Shown: piece after piece, positions 46,126-55,159 of the stretch
How the letters are laid out: the number at the start of each line of letters is the position of its first letter
How positions within the stretch are numbered: position 1 is the stretch's first letter
NCBI RefSeq assembly: GCF_013177635.1
Contig: NZ_CP030944.1
Location: 2,046,001 to 2,110,000, forward strand
Reading direction: 5' to 3'
From: Arcobacter aquimarinus
Lineage (GTDB): Bacteria > Campylobacterota > Campylobacteria > Campylobacterales > Arcobacteraceae
DNA length: 64,000 nt
Position numbers and translations under genes: made by a program
Notes under the pieces: generated by a model
The model's database searches: none
Told to the model about the DNA's origin: nothing
What the model saw: only the letters and a program-made list of their open reading frames with translations

Positions 46126-46785
46126 CTAAACAACCAAATCTAATGACTCAAGCATAGAAGCTACTTTTACTTCAATATTTCCATCAAAATTTCCAAGATC
46201 ACTTGCTATTACAACTCCTCCTGCAACTACATTTGCATCTTTATGTAATTCTATGAAAGGTTCTAAATTCAACTGTGATTTTAATATTTCATAATCTTTA
46301 GGATTAAGATGTATTTGTATTTTTGAAGCCGTTTTTATTTTTTCAAGAAGATGGCTGATTGTTTGTTTGGCAATTTTTGCTGAATTTTCACCAACTTCTA
46401 TACTTATAACTTTTTGAGCAATTGCTATTGAAGTTTTCAATAATTTAGTTTCCATTTGAAATGTAGCCTGTTCAAAAAAAGCTGCATAATGTTTTAAATC
46501 CCTTATTGCTTGAACAACTTGTGCATCAATATCTCTACCTTTTATTCCATCATTTTCTATATTTGAAACTTTTAATGATATTTCATTTAGTTTATTACTT
46601 AAATTTCTAACTTCAATTAATAAAGGATCTGTTCTTCCATTAATTTCTCTATCATCCAAAATAGCTGTAGAATTTGTAACACTATTTGTTTCTGGTTGGC
46701 TATTAATAAAATTACCTAATTCATATTTTTCAATATTATCATTTTTACCAATTACTTTTGCACTTGAATATACGTTATCAGCCAT
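46126..46785 (-). CDS. fliH: Flagellar export regulator FliH
   Basis: A 219-residue protein of the FliH/HrpE family that binds FliI and the C-ring. The N-terminal part is disordered, the centre is a helix (about 80-130), and the C-terminal half has IAIAQKVISIEVGENSAKI and IQIHLNPKDYEIL typical of the family. Its start overlaps the fliG stop in TAATG. Confidence 0.87.
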   Translation of the reverse strand: MADNVYSSAKVIGKNDNIEKYELGNFINSQPETNSVTNSTAILDDREINGRTDPLLIEVRNLSNKLNEISLKVSNIENDGIKGRDIDAQVVQAIRDLKHYAAFFEQATFQMETKLLKTSIAIAQKVISIEVGENSAKIAKQTISHLLEKIKTASKIQIHLNPKDYEILKSQLNLEPFIELHKDANVVAGGVVIASDLGNFDGNIEVKVASMLESLDLVV

Positions 46786-47795
46786 TAATTACTCTCTCTA
46801 TCAATGATTCCATCTTCTATCATTTTTTGCGCAACATCAAGCATTTTTCTCTGAGCAGCTTCAATATCTTTTATTTTTACTTTATTTAGCATTTCAAATT
46901 CTTCTTTAAATCTATCTCTTGCTCTTTGAGACATTGCACCTGTTACTTTTTCCATATCTTCTTCTGTAGCATTTTTCATAGCAACAACAACATCAACTGT
47001 TTCTACATTTTGCAAAATTTTCATTATATATTCAGTATCTAAATTTAATAAATCTTCAAATACAAACATATTTTCTTTTATTTTAGTAGCTAATGTTGTA
47101 TCTATTCCATTAATATTTTTTAAAATATCTTGTGCTTTTGGACCAAGTTTATTTAACATATCAGCAACAACTCTAACTCCTCCAACATCAATAATAGAAG
47201 ATAATAAAGATTCTAGTTTTTTTTCTAAAACAGAAGATATTGTTCTTACAACATCAGGCGAAACATCTTTGATTGTTGCTATTTGAATCGTTACTTTAAC
47301 TCTTATCTCTTCGTCTAACTGCATTAATACTTCCGATGATTTAGAAGGATCCATGTGTGATAAAATAACTGCTATTGTATGTGGAGATTCATCTTTTATA
47401 AAATCACTTAATTGTTTAGGGTTAATACCATCTAAATATGAAAAGGCCTGAGAAGCTAACTTCATTCTAGATAATTTAGCTAAAACCTCATCTGCTTCAG
47501 CTTTTCCTAAAGATTTATATAAAATATCCCTAGCAAAATCATAACCACCTGAACTAATAAACGTTTTAGATCTTGTATATAAATGAAATTCCTCTAATAT
47601 TGCTAAAGAGACATCTTTATTTATTGAGTTAATCATAGTAATTGCTGTAGAAATATTCTCTACAATATCTTTTGGAAGATGTTGAAATATTTTTACAGTT
47701 GATTCCTCACCAATTAATACAAAAAATCTTGCAACTTTTTCCATCATTGACATTCCTTTTAGAACGTCATTCTCTTTCATGTTAGATTCCGCCAT
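46785..47795 (-). CDS. fliG: Flagellar motor switch protein FliG
   Basis: A 336-residue torque-generating C-ring protein. The central EHPQ-like part is DESPHTIAVILSHMDPSKSS, and the C-terminal MSQRARDRFKEEFE helix carries the charges that meet the stator. Order fliF-fliG-fliH is conserved; 12 bases after fliF. Confidence 0.96.
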   Translation of the reverse strand: MAESNMKENDVLKGMSMMEKVARFFVLIGEESTVKIFQHLPKDIVENISTAITMINSINKDVSLAILEEFHLYTRSKTFISSGGYDFARDILYKSLGKAEADEVLAKLSRMKLASQAFSYLDGINPKQLSDFIKDESPHTIAVILSHMDPSKSSEVLMQLDEEIRVKVTIQIATIKDVSPDVVRTISSVLEKKLESLLSSIIDVGGVRVVADMLNKLGPKAQDILKNINGIDTTLATKIKENMFVFEDLLNLDTEYIMKILQNVETVDVVVAMKNATEEDMEKVTGAMSQRARDRFKEEFEMLNKVKIKDIEAAQRKMLDVAQKMIEDGIIDRESN

Positions 47796-47807
47796 ATTAG
47801 CCCTTTA

Positions 47808-49526
47808 TTATTTAAAACTACTATTACCTTCATTTAATAATAATTCTATCATTCTCGCAATTTCCGCTGGATTATTATTTATTTCTCTATCTAATTCTTC
47901 TATAAATATTTCATATCTTGCTGCTGATTCTTCATCTAATCCATCAATATTATTTAATATTTGACTTTTAACTTTAGATTTAAGTCTACCTTGTGCTGTA
48001 CTTGCATCAAATTCATTTTCATAATCAGTTAACATATCATTTACAAGATTTTCATCATTTATATCAACTTTTTGCTTTGTTCCATCACCTAAAATAACTA
48101 TTTCATTTGAAGCTATAAACTTCTTATAAAAAATAAATAATAAAACTGCAGCAATTAAATATTGAATATATTCACTAAAATCTTTAATTACTGACTTTAC
48201 CATAGAAATAGTATCTACAGGCTCATCAGAGATTACAACTACATTTCCATCTTTATCAACAGTTTGAGCAATTTGTTCAATTGGTTTAACACCTATAAAT
48301 TTAAAATCTTTTACAGTAACTTTATCACCTCTTGCTTGATCATAACCTATTGTATCTTGGATTACAGATTCTAAAGAAGTAATAAATTCATCTTTATTTT
48401 GAATATCTTTTAATACAGAATCATCAAAAGTAACTGCAGCTGTAATTCTTTTTATATTAGTATAGTTATTATCTTTTTGACTTATTATTTTTTTAGAAAT
48501 CTCATAATTTGTTACAGTATTTGTTCCTTCACTATTCGAAGCTATATTAGCATTTCCATTACCATTATTCGGTGTTTGAATATTATTATCAACTCCGGCA
48601 ACACCACCTGAATTATTAGGCATTCCTTGAGATGCTGATGTATTTTCAATTACTTGCTGAGAACGAATACTTCCTTCAGGATTGTATATCTCTTCCTCTA
48701 TATCTTTTTTCACGAAGTCTAAAGAAACAGTTACTTTAGCTACAACTCTTCCTACTCCTACAAAAGGTTCTAAAAGTGCAACTATTTTTTTCGAATAATC
48801 TTCTTCTAAATCCTCTTTATATTTATTTTGTGTAGAAGATTTTTGATTATTTATATCTTCAGATGAAAGTTCAAGTAAACTCCCATCTTGATCAATAAGT
48901 TGAATATTTTCTTCTTTTAAATCAGGTACAGCTGAAGCTATAAAATTTTTAATTCCATCTATTTGTTTCTGTGTTAAAAAAATTCCAGGTTTTAAAGATA
49001 AAACAGCTGAAGCAGTAGTATCAGCTTTTTTTTCAGTAAATATTGTATCTTTGGGAATAGCTATTTTAACGCTTGCTCTTAAAACTCCTGTTAGTGATTC
49101 CAATGAACGTGATAATTCACCCTCTAATGCTCTTAAATACTTAACTTTATTTTCAAAATTTGTAGTACCCAAAGATGATTTTTCAAATATTTCCCAACCC
49201 ACATGTTTACTAGTAGCAGCTTCACTTGTAACAAGTTTAATTTTAGCTATATTTATAAACTCTTTAGAAGTTTTTAATGTAAGATTATTACCACTTCCTA
49301 CAACAGAAAATTGAATACCAGCAGCTTCTAACTCATCACTTGCAAGCATTACTTGAGATTTAGTCAAGTTTGAAGCTATAGTATAATTTAGTTTTTTATC
49401 TTCAGCTTTTATACTTGAGTAAATCAATAAACCAACCAATAAAATAAATAATAGAGAAAATCCACCTATTATAACAGCTCTTTGAGCTGTATTTAAATTA
49501 TTTATAAACTTTAAAAGTTGATCCAT
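47808..49526 (-). CDS. fliF: MS-ring protein FliF
   Basis: A 572-residue MS-ring protein with TM1 at about 17-40, a periplasmic YscJ-like ring (ELSRSLESLTGVLRASVKIA) and TM2 at about 454-470. The C-terminal tail (NNNPAEIARMIELLLNE) is the FliG-binding helix. AGGA lies about 10 bases before the ATG. First gene of fliF-fliG-fliH and 16 bases after flgB. Confidence 0.96.
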   Translation of the reverse strand: MDQLLKFINNLNTAQRAVIIGGFSLLFILLVGLLIYSSIKAEDKKLNYTIASNLTKSQVMLASDELEAAGIQFSVVGSGNNLTLKTSKEFINIAKIKLVTSEAATSKHVGWEIFEKSSLGTTNFENKVKYLRALEGELSRSLESLTGVLRASVKIAIPKDTIFTEKKADTTASAVLSLKPGIFLTQKQIDGIKNFIASAVPDLKEENIQLIDQDGSLLELSSEDINNQKSSTQNKYKEDLEEDYSKKIVALLEPFVGVGRVVAKVTVSLDFVKKDIEEEIYNPEGSIRSQQVIENTSASQGMPNNSGGVAGVDNNIQTPNNGNGNANIASNSEGTNTVTNYEISKKIISQKDNNYTNIKRITAAVTFDDSVLKDIQNKDEFITSLESVIQDTIGYDQARGDKVTVKDFKFIGVKPIEQIAQTVDKDGNVVVISDEPVDTISMVKSVIKDFSEYIQYLIAAVLLFIFYKKFIASNEIVILGDGTKQKVDINDENLVNDMLTDYENEFDASTAQGRLKSKVKSQILNNIDGLDEESAARYEIFIEELDREINNNPAEIARMIELLLNEGNSSFK

Positions 49527-49542
49527 TAAATTATTATCCTAA

Positions 49543-49947
49543 TTAATTTTTTGCAGAAGATTCAATTACTGACCTAAATAATCTTGAATCTCTTTTTATA
49601 GATGATTGTATTGCATCAAATATAATTTTGTTTTTAGCTTGCTCACTCATTTGAGTATCTAAATTTACATTGTTACCATCATTTTGCTCTTGTAAATTTT
49701 GAACTTGAATCAATTTAGGATTTATATTATTTAATCCATTATTGATTGAAGAGATATGTTTAAAATTCGTTTGATTTAGTGCTAAAATATTTTTATTCGA
49801 ATTATTAAGTTCATCTTCAAATACTAAATCCTTTGTTTTATAGTTAGGCGTATTTATATTTGCAATATTACTTGATATAACTTTTTGTCTTTCACCTCTA
49901 AAATTCAATTGCTCAAAAAGTTTATTGGTTATACTACTTGCTTCCAT
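49543..49947 (-). CDS. flgB: Flagellar basal-body rod protein FlgB
   Basis: A 134-residue proximal rod protein with SSNIANINTPNYKTKDLVFE near the start. It follows flgF with a one-base overlap. In most bacteria flgB precedes flgC and fliE directly, but here these are about 17 kb further downstream. Confidence 0.92.
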   Translation of the reverse strand: MEASSITNKLFEQLNFRGERQKVISSNIANINTPNYKTKDLVFEDELNNSNKNILALNQTNFKHISSINNGLNNINPKLIQVQNLQEQNDGNNVNLDTQMSEQAKNKIIFDAIQSSIKRDSRLFRSVIESSAKN

Positions 49948-50666
49948 TATCTAGTATTACTCCCTACTTTTTCAATTAATCCAGCATTTAATTCATCTAT
50001 AGATTTTATAGCTTTTTGTGATTGCTCAAATCTTCTATGTGCATCAATCAACTCTACCATAGCTGTAACTGAATTAACATTTGATTTTTCAACTGCTCCT
50101 TGAACTAATAAAGTATCGTTATTTTCAAATATTTCTAATTGATTCTGATCAATCACTTTATATGTATTATCTCCGATTTTATCCAAATTTGTATAAGCAG
50201 TTTTTACAACACCTATTTGCTCTATAAACTCCCCCTCCATAACTATAGGTTCATTATCAGCATTTAATACATTATTGCCATTTGAATCAACTAAAAAATT
50301 ATCTAAATTTTTAAATGAACCATCTCTTGTATATACAATATCTCCATTAGAGTTTTGTATTTTAAAAAAAGTATCTGGACTACTTAAAGCAAAATCTAAA
50401 TTATTACCTGTCATAACAATAGGACCCATTTCTGAATTTATATATTTTGAATCGATTTTTGGTATATTGTTTGTAACTTCATTTACTTTAGTAGGTGTTT
50501 TGCCTTCATTTTGCATTCTTTCTAAATAATAATTAAAAGTTGTTTCTGTAGTACCTTCTTGCTTAAAACCAAAAGTATTAACATTTGCCAAATTATTACT
50601 TATTTGGTCTAATCGATTAATTTGATTAATCATTGATGCAGCAAGAGGATAAACACCTTGATTCAT
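49947..50666 (-). CDS. flgF: Rod protein of the FlgF/FlgG family, likely FlgF
   Basis: A 239-residue rod protein: SNNLANVNTFGFKQEG in the N-terminal core, FFKIQNSNGDIVYTRDGSFK in the middle and the C-terminal NVNSVTAMVELIDAHRRFE. It is shorter than FlgG and diverges from the flgG at 52181. It lies between cheZ (12 bases) and flgB. Confidence 0.88.
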   Translation of the reverse strand: MNQGVYPLAASMINQINRLDQISNNLANVNTFGFKQEGTTETTFNYYLERMQNEGKTPTKVNEVTNNIPKIDSKYINSEMGPIVMTGNNLDFALSSPDTFFKIQNSNGDIVYTRDGSFKNLDNFLVDSNGNNVLNADNEPIVMEGEFIEQIGVVKTAYTNLDKIGDNTYKVIDQNQLEIFENNDTLLVQGAVEKSNVNSVTAMVELIDAHRRFEQSQKAIKSIDELNAGLIEKVGSNTR

Positions 50667-50678
50667 ACTTTATTCCTT

Positions 50679-51623
50679 TTATTTATTATTTGAAAATTCT
50701 GCTATTAACTTATCCAAGTCATCACCTATTAAATCATCCGTATCATCACCATGAATATGTCTAGCAACTGCAATATCTTTCGCGCCACTATCATCTTCGA
50801 ATAAATTATTTAAATATAGAGATAATTTTCTAATAACCGACATAACTCTTTCAATTTTTTGCCTATTTATATCATTAAATTGCATTAATTCCATTGCTTG
50901 AAAAATTTGATTATCTTCCGTTTGCAATAAATTTTTTAAACCATCCAAAGAATTAACCATTGATTTAGTTGAAGTTAGATGTTCTTCAAATAGTTTTATA
51001 TTAGGAAATTTATTATTTAATGACAAAAGTAATCCAGATTGAGAATTTAAAAACTTTTCATAATCCTTTAAAATTTTTCTAATTTCATTATTATTATCTA
51101 ATGTCAAACTTAAAACATCAAAAATCTGTGATACTTTTTCTTCAGAATCATTCGCTACTTGTGTTAACTGATTTACAACTTTAGTATCTTTTTCAGCTGG
51201 CAAAGGGAAAACTCCTTCATTTATTTTAGAAGAAGTCCAATCTTTAACTATATCATCTTCACTTCTACTAACCACACTACTTTTTTCTACATTATCTTCT
51301 AAATCTTTTAAAGGAACAATTTCATCATCTTTTTCAATTTCTTGTAGGGTAGTTGAAGATTCTATATCCTTTAGCAACTCATCTATTTCAGTATTATCAA
51401 CTATTTCTCTTTGTGTATTCTTCTCAATTTCCAAATTTTCTAAATTAAATACTTCTTCTTTTGAATCTATATCTTCTTTTACTTCTTCAGTCTGAGATAA
51501 TAATTCTTCTATCTCTTTAGTGTTAACTTTAGCTGTTTCTACCACTTCTTCTGGTTCATTATTATCATCAGATATTTCTAAACCATTCATTAAAGCTTCA
51601 ATCTCTTCTTGACTCATACTCAT
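50679..51623 (-). CDS. cheZ: CheZ-like CheY phosphatase with FliM-type docking motifs
   Basis: A 314-residue acidic protein. The C-terminal half (about 165-285) is a long helical bundle; its MQFNDINRQKIERV carries D251 and Q255 in the DxxxQ spacing of the catalytic Asp and Gln of E. coli CheZ. The last residues (DDLDKLIAEF, 301-310) resemble the C-terminal CheY-binding peptide of CheZ. The N-terminal half is disordered and has three EIxxLL motifs, SQEEIEALM (4-12), TKEIEELL (35-42) and NTEIDELL (77-84), which look like the CheY-P-binding N-terminus of FliM. Directly after cheY, so it likely ends CheY signalling. The role of the repeated motifs is inference. Confidence 0.78.
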   Translation of the reverse strand: MSMSQEEIEALMNGLEISDDNNEPEEVVETAKVNTKEIEELLSQTEEVKEDIDSKEEVFNLENLEIEKNTQREIVDNTEIDELLKDIESSTTLQEIEKDDEIVPLKDLEDNVEKSSVVSRSEDDIVKDWTSSKINEGVFPLPAEKDTKVVNQLTQVANDSEEKVSQIFDVLSLTLDNNNEIRKILKDYEKFLNSQSGLLLSLNNKFPNIKLFEEHLTSTKSMVNSLDGLKNLLQTEDNQIFQAMELMQFNDINRQKIERVMSVIRKLSLYLNNLFEDDSGAKDIAVARHIHGDDTDDLIGDDLDKLIAEFSNNK

Positions 51624-51637
51624 GATAAAACCTTATA

Positions 51638-52012
51638 TTATTTTTTCAATACTCCATCAAGCTTCTCTTTTAAAACTTCTGCATTAAAAGGTTTAACAAT
51701 GTAGTTATTTACTCCTGCTTTTAAAGCAGCAATTACTTCACTTTTTCCACCTTCTGTTGTAATCATGATAATAGGTGTTTTTTGATGAGTACCCTCTGAT
51801 CGTATTTTTTTTACCAATTCTAAACCATTCATATTTGGCATATTCCAATCAGTTAAAATAACATCATAATGCGCTTCGCTAAGAAGTTTCCAAGCTTTTA
51901 AACCATCTTCAGCTTCATCAAAATCTTCCTTAGCGAATCCTAACTGCATAACTACATTCCCAATAATTCTTCTCATTGTAGAACTATCATCCACTATTAA
52001 AATTTTCATCAA
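51638..52012 (-). CDS. cheY: Chemotaxis response regulator CheY
   Basis: A 124-residue single receiver domain. D8 and D9 bind Mg2+, D55 in LTDWNMP is the phospho-acceptor, and K107 in IVKPF is the conserved lysine. It diffuses from the receptor array to the motor and switches rotation. First gene of the minus-strand flagellar run, 14 bases before cheZ, with a promoter in the divergent gap to flgG. Confidence 0.96.
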   Translation of the reverse strand: MMKILIVDDSSTMRRIIGNVVMQLGFAKEDFDEAEDGLKAWKLLSEAHYDVILTDWNMPNMNGLELVKKIRSEGTHQKTPIIMITTEGGKSEVIAALKAGVNNYIVKPFNAEVLKEKLDGVLKK

Positions 52013-52055
52013 CCATCCCTTTTTTAGTTAAATAAATATTTCCATTAAATTATGC

Positions 52056-52061
52056 ATTATA
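52056..52061 (-). promoter_or_regulatory. -10 element upstream of cheY
   Basis: TATAAT on the minus strand followed by GC, about 44 bases before the cheY ATG in the 168-base divergent gap. No clear -35. It is the best candidate for a promoter at the head of the long flagellar run. Confidence 0.5.
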
Positions 52062-52144
52062 TATAATTTGTTTTAAATTTATACTTAATACTATTATATA
52101 AAAAATAATCAATTAAATTTATCAAATTTTAATTATTCTTAAAT

Positions 52145-52150
52145 TATAAT
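52145..52150 (+). promoter_or_regulatory. -10 element upstream of flgG
   Basis: TATAAT on the plus strand, 30 bases before the flgG ATG, with AAGGAA as ribosome site at about 52170-52175. Sigma-70-like; neither a sigma-54 (GG-N10-GC) nor a sigma-28 pattern is apparent here. Confidence 0.5.
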
Positions 52151-52180
52151 TAAAATAGAAGTAAAATTAAAGGAATTTCC

Positions 52181-52966
52181 ATGATTAGGGGACTTTATAC
52201 AGCTGCAACAGGAATGAATTCTATGCAACATCAAATTGATGTTACATCAAATAATATTGCGAATGTAAATACAACTGGATTTAAACAAGATAGAGCAGAA
52301 TTTCAGGATTTAATGTATGAAACATTGAATTATACAGCTGGAAGAACTACTCAAATAAGTCTGAATCCTACAGGAATCGATGTAGGATTAGGAGTTAAAA
52401 TTTCAGGAATTCAAAAGAATTTTACAGAAGGTGATTTAAAACTAACTTCAAATCCTTATGATTTAGCGATTCAAGGAAAAGGTTTTTTCCAAATCACACT
52501 TCCAAGTGGAGAAATTGGATATACTAGAAATGGAGCTTTTAAACTTGATTCTGAAGGAAATATTGTTAATGCAAATGGATATTTACTAGAACCAGCTATA
52601 ACTATTCCTGAAGATGCAAAAGATATATCAATTGGAAAAGATGGAATAGTATCTGTTACAAATGCAAATGGAGAAATAATTCTTGAACAACAAATTACAA
52701 TTGTAGATTTTATTAATCCTCCAGGCTTAATACCTCTAGGAGATTCTTTATTTATGCAAAGTGATGCATCTGGAGACCCAATAGAAGGTAATCCTAATGA
52801 AGATCAATTTGGTTCTATTCAGCAAGGAATGATTGAATCATCAAATGTTAAATTAGTAAATGAAATGGTAGATTTAATTACAGCGCAAAGAGCTTATGAA
52901 GCAAACTCTAAAGCTATAACTACAGCTGATAGTATGTTAGACATTGTAAATAGATTGAAAAATTAA
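52181..52966 (+). CDS. flgG: Distal rod protein FlgG
   Basis: A 261-residue distal rod protein of normal length, with SNNIANVNTTGFKQDRAE, the long-rod specific region, and the C-terminal ESSNVKLVNEMVDLITAQRA helix. It heads a plus-strand operon divergent from cheY, followed by two unknown genes. Confidence 0.96.
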   Translation: MIRGLYTAATGMNSMQHQIDVTSNNIANVNTTGFKQDRAEFQDLMYETLNYTAGRTTQISLNPTGIDVGLGVKISGIQKNFTEGDLKLTSNPYDLAIQGKGFFQITLPSGEIGYTRNGAFKLDSEGNIVNANGYLLEPAITIPEDAKDISIGKDGIVSVTNANGEIILEQQITIVDFINPPGLIPLGDSLFMQSDASGDPIEGNPNEDQFGSIQQGMIESSNVKLVNEMVDLITAQRAYEANSKAITTADSMLDIVNRLKN

Positions 52967-52981
52967 TTTTATATTAAATAA

Positions 52982-53362
52982 ATGAATTTAGATGAGTTAA
53001 GAAAGATTAGGAAAGAAAATCTTTTAGCACATAAAAAGAAAAAAAGAGAATATTACCTAAAGAGTAAATTCAAAAAAAAAGTTATTGATTATGAAGATGA
53101 ATTAAAAGATTTAAATTTTATTTCCAAAATTAAAGAAATTGCGCATAATCAAAAGCTTTATGTTGATAAAAGAATGGATTCTATTAAAAAAAAATTAAAT
53201 GAATATAAAGAATTCAAAAAAGAGTATTATAATCAGAATAAAGAAAAGATACTAGAATATAATAAAGAGTATAGAGAAAGAAAAAAAGAAGAATTAAAGC
53301 AGTATAGAAAAGATTATTATAAAAAACTAAAAGAGAATGAAAATAAACTTGAAAAAGAGTAA
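52982..53362 (+). CDS. Lysine/glutamate/tyrosine-rich helical protein
   Basis: A 126-residue, highly charged protein with many Lys, Glu and Tyr residues and repeats of the type EYxxxxKEYYxxxKEK in its second half, predicted to be one long helix or coiled coil. No signal peptide or membrane segment. The ribosome site before the ATG at 52982 is poor (TATTAAATAA), which suggests coupling to flgG 15 bases upstream. Function unknown. It is only 3 bases from the next gene. Confidence 0.6.
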   Translation: MNLDELRKIRKENLLAHKKKKREYYLKSKFKKKVIDYEDELKDLNFISKIKEIAHNQKLYVDKRMDSIKKKLNEYKEFKKEYYNQNKEKILEYNKEYRERKKEELKQYRKDYYKKLKENENKLEKE

Positions 53363-53365
53363 ATA

Positions 53366-54358
53366 ATGGCTAATAATGAAAATGAAGAATCTAAAACTCC
53401 TGACAAAGATATTTCTGAAGAACAAGAAAATCAAATAAATATAAAACTGGATGACGAATCGACTACAAAAGAAGACGAGTTTGAAAAAAACAAAGAGGAA
53501 TTTATGAAAAAAACAAAAAAGAATCCTCTAAAAAAAATATTATTGATTTTAGTAGCTTTTTTAATTTCATTATTACTAATAGGATTAATTCTATATTTTA
53601 CAGGTTTTTTTGAACAAAAAAATGAAGAAGCAGCAAAAATAGAAAATAATACTCAAGTAACTACACAAACCCAACCTGTTGTAGAAGAATATAAATTTGA
53701 TTTGAAAGATATAAATTCAAAAAAATTAAACGATCAATTAGCATCACTTACTAATAAAAATTTAAATGAAGAAAAACAAGAAGAATTAGAAAGAATTGAA
53801 AATGAAAAAAAATTAATTGATGAAGAAAAGAAAAGAGAAGAAGAAGCATTAAAAGCTCATGAAGAAAATCTATTAAAAGAACAAGAAGCTTTAAAAGAAA
53901 AAAAAGCTGAATTAGAAAAAGAAAAAGCAGAACTTGAATTATTAAGACAAGAGGCTTTAAAAATCAAATCAGAACTGCAAGCGAATCAAAATTCTTCTGT
54001 TGATTTAAATAATGAATTACAAAATCAAAATAATGAAGAACCTAAACCTGATATAATAGAAAATGAAAACATAGAAAAAGAGAATAAAATTAATGAAAAC
54101 AATGGATTTTTAAAATTCATTAATGTAGCAAAAATAAAGGGTGTTTTATATAAAAAATATCTTGATAGTGTTGTTGCAATAAATCCAAATGTAATACTTT
54201 GTAGAGATGATAAAAATAGAATTGAATTATATTATGGTCCATTTAATTCAGATAATGAAAGAACTGAATTACTAAATAAACTGATTGATAATAATTTTGA
54301 ACAAGCTTATGAATTGGAATTTACACAAGAAGAATTTAATAATAGATGTAACTATTAA
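53366..54358 (+). CDS. Bitopic membrane protein with coiled coil and SPOR-like end
   Basis: A 330-residue protein: acidic cytoplasmic N-terminus (1-56), one membrane helix (about 57-79), a Glu/Lys-rich coiled coil (about 130-205), an Asn-rich linker and a C-terminal domain (about 248-330). The end has ELYYGPFNSDNERTELLNKL and resembles a SPOR peptidoglycan-binding domain. It is in the flgG operon and ends 5 bases from the convergent rimM. A link between motor or rod and the cell wall is possible. The SPOR call is by pattern only. Confidence 0.65.
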   Translation: MANNENEESKTPDKDISEEQENQINIKLDDESTTKEDEFEKNKEEFMKKTKKNPLKKILLILVAFLISLLLIGLILYFTGFFEQKNEEAAKIENNTQVTTQTQPVVEEYKFDLKDINSKKLNDQLASLTNKNLNEEKQEELERIENEKKLIDEEKKREEEALKAHEENLLKEQEALKEKKAELEKEKAELELLRQEALKIKSELQANQNSSVDLNNELQNQNNEEPKPDIIENENIEKENKINENNGFLKFINVAKIKGVLYKKYLDSVVAINPNVILCRDDKNRIELYYGPFNSDNERTELLNKLIDNNFEQAYELEFTQEEFNNRCNY

Positions 54359-54363
54359 TTATT

Positions 54364-54900
54364 TTAAGAGTTTTCTAAAATTTCAAAAGAATTAGTTACA
54401 TTGATTATTTTTTTATCTATATCTACATTTAAAATGTATTTATCAAAAATATGAGGTATTAAAAATATTTTAGGATAACCTTTAGTTACTAATTCAATAT
54501 CCGTTTCTATTTCAAAATAATCATTTAAAGGATATCTATGAAGTTCTTTGACTTTTCCTAATCTTAAATCATTCTCAAATACTTCACATGAAATCAAATC
54601 AAACCAAAAAAATTCATTTTTCCCTAATTTACAATTTTCTTTTGTTTGTTCAATTGTAGAATATAATTCTTGATTTGTAAGTTTTTTTGCAGTTTCGACA
54701 TCTTCATAATTTTCAAATTTAATTAATTCTCGTGAAGAGTTATATTCTAAAACTTTTAATTCTAGATTTCTGTTAGTTAAAAAAGTTGCACCTTTTTTAA
54801 ATTGTTCTGGGAAATCAGAGTCTATAAAAAGCCTTAAATCACCTTTTAAACCAACTGCTTTCCCAAGTTTTGCGACATAAATATTGTTACTTTTATCCAT
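54364..54900 (-). CDS. rimM: Ribosome maturation factor RimM
   Basis: A 178-residue 30S maturation factor that binds ribosomal protein S19. The N-terminal VAKLGKAVGLKGDLRLF and the central FFWFDLISCEVF plus C-terminal PRC-barrel IFLIPHI are typical. It is the last gene of the ffh-rpsP-khpA-rimM run; the usual trmD-rplS do not follow. Confidence 0.93.
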   Translation of the reverse strand: MDKSNNIYVAKLGKAVGLKGDLRLFIDSDFPEQFKKGATFLTNRNLELKVLEYNSSRELIKFENYEDVETAKKLTNQELYSTIEQTKENCKLGKNEFFWFDLISCEVFENDLRLGKVKELHRYPLNDYFEIETDIELVTKGYPKIFLIPHIFDKYILNVDIDKKIINVTNSFEILENS

Positions 54901-54903
54901 AAA

Positions 54904-55143
54904 TTATTTTACTACTACTTGTATTTTATAAGATATTCCATCTTTTGCCTTACAGCCATTTGCCATAGTTTTTAAAGCATTTATCATATTACCATTTTTA
55001 CCAATGAGTTTTCCAATATCAACACTATTTACGCTTATTGTTATTTCAGCAAAATTTTCATCAATTAACTCTTTAGTAACAGTAACATCTTCAGGCACAC
55101 CAACAATTAGTTTTGCATAATTTTCTATGAATTTAGTAATCAT
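54904..55143 (-). CDS. khpA: KH-domain RNA-binding protein KhpA
   Basis: A 79-residue single KH-domain protein with the GKNG loop (VDIGKLIGKNGNMINAL). KhpA proteins bind RNA globally and often pair with KhpB. It lies between rpsP and rimM, the conserved place. Confidence 0.93.
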   Translation of the reverse strand: MITKFIENYAKLIVGVPEDVTVTKELIDENFAEITISVNSVDIGKLIGKNGNMINALKTMANGCKAKDGISYKIQVVVK

Positions 55144-55159
55144 ATTATTTTCTAATTAA

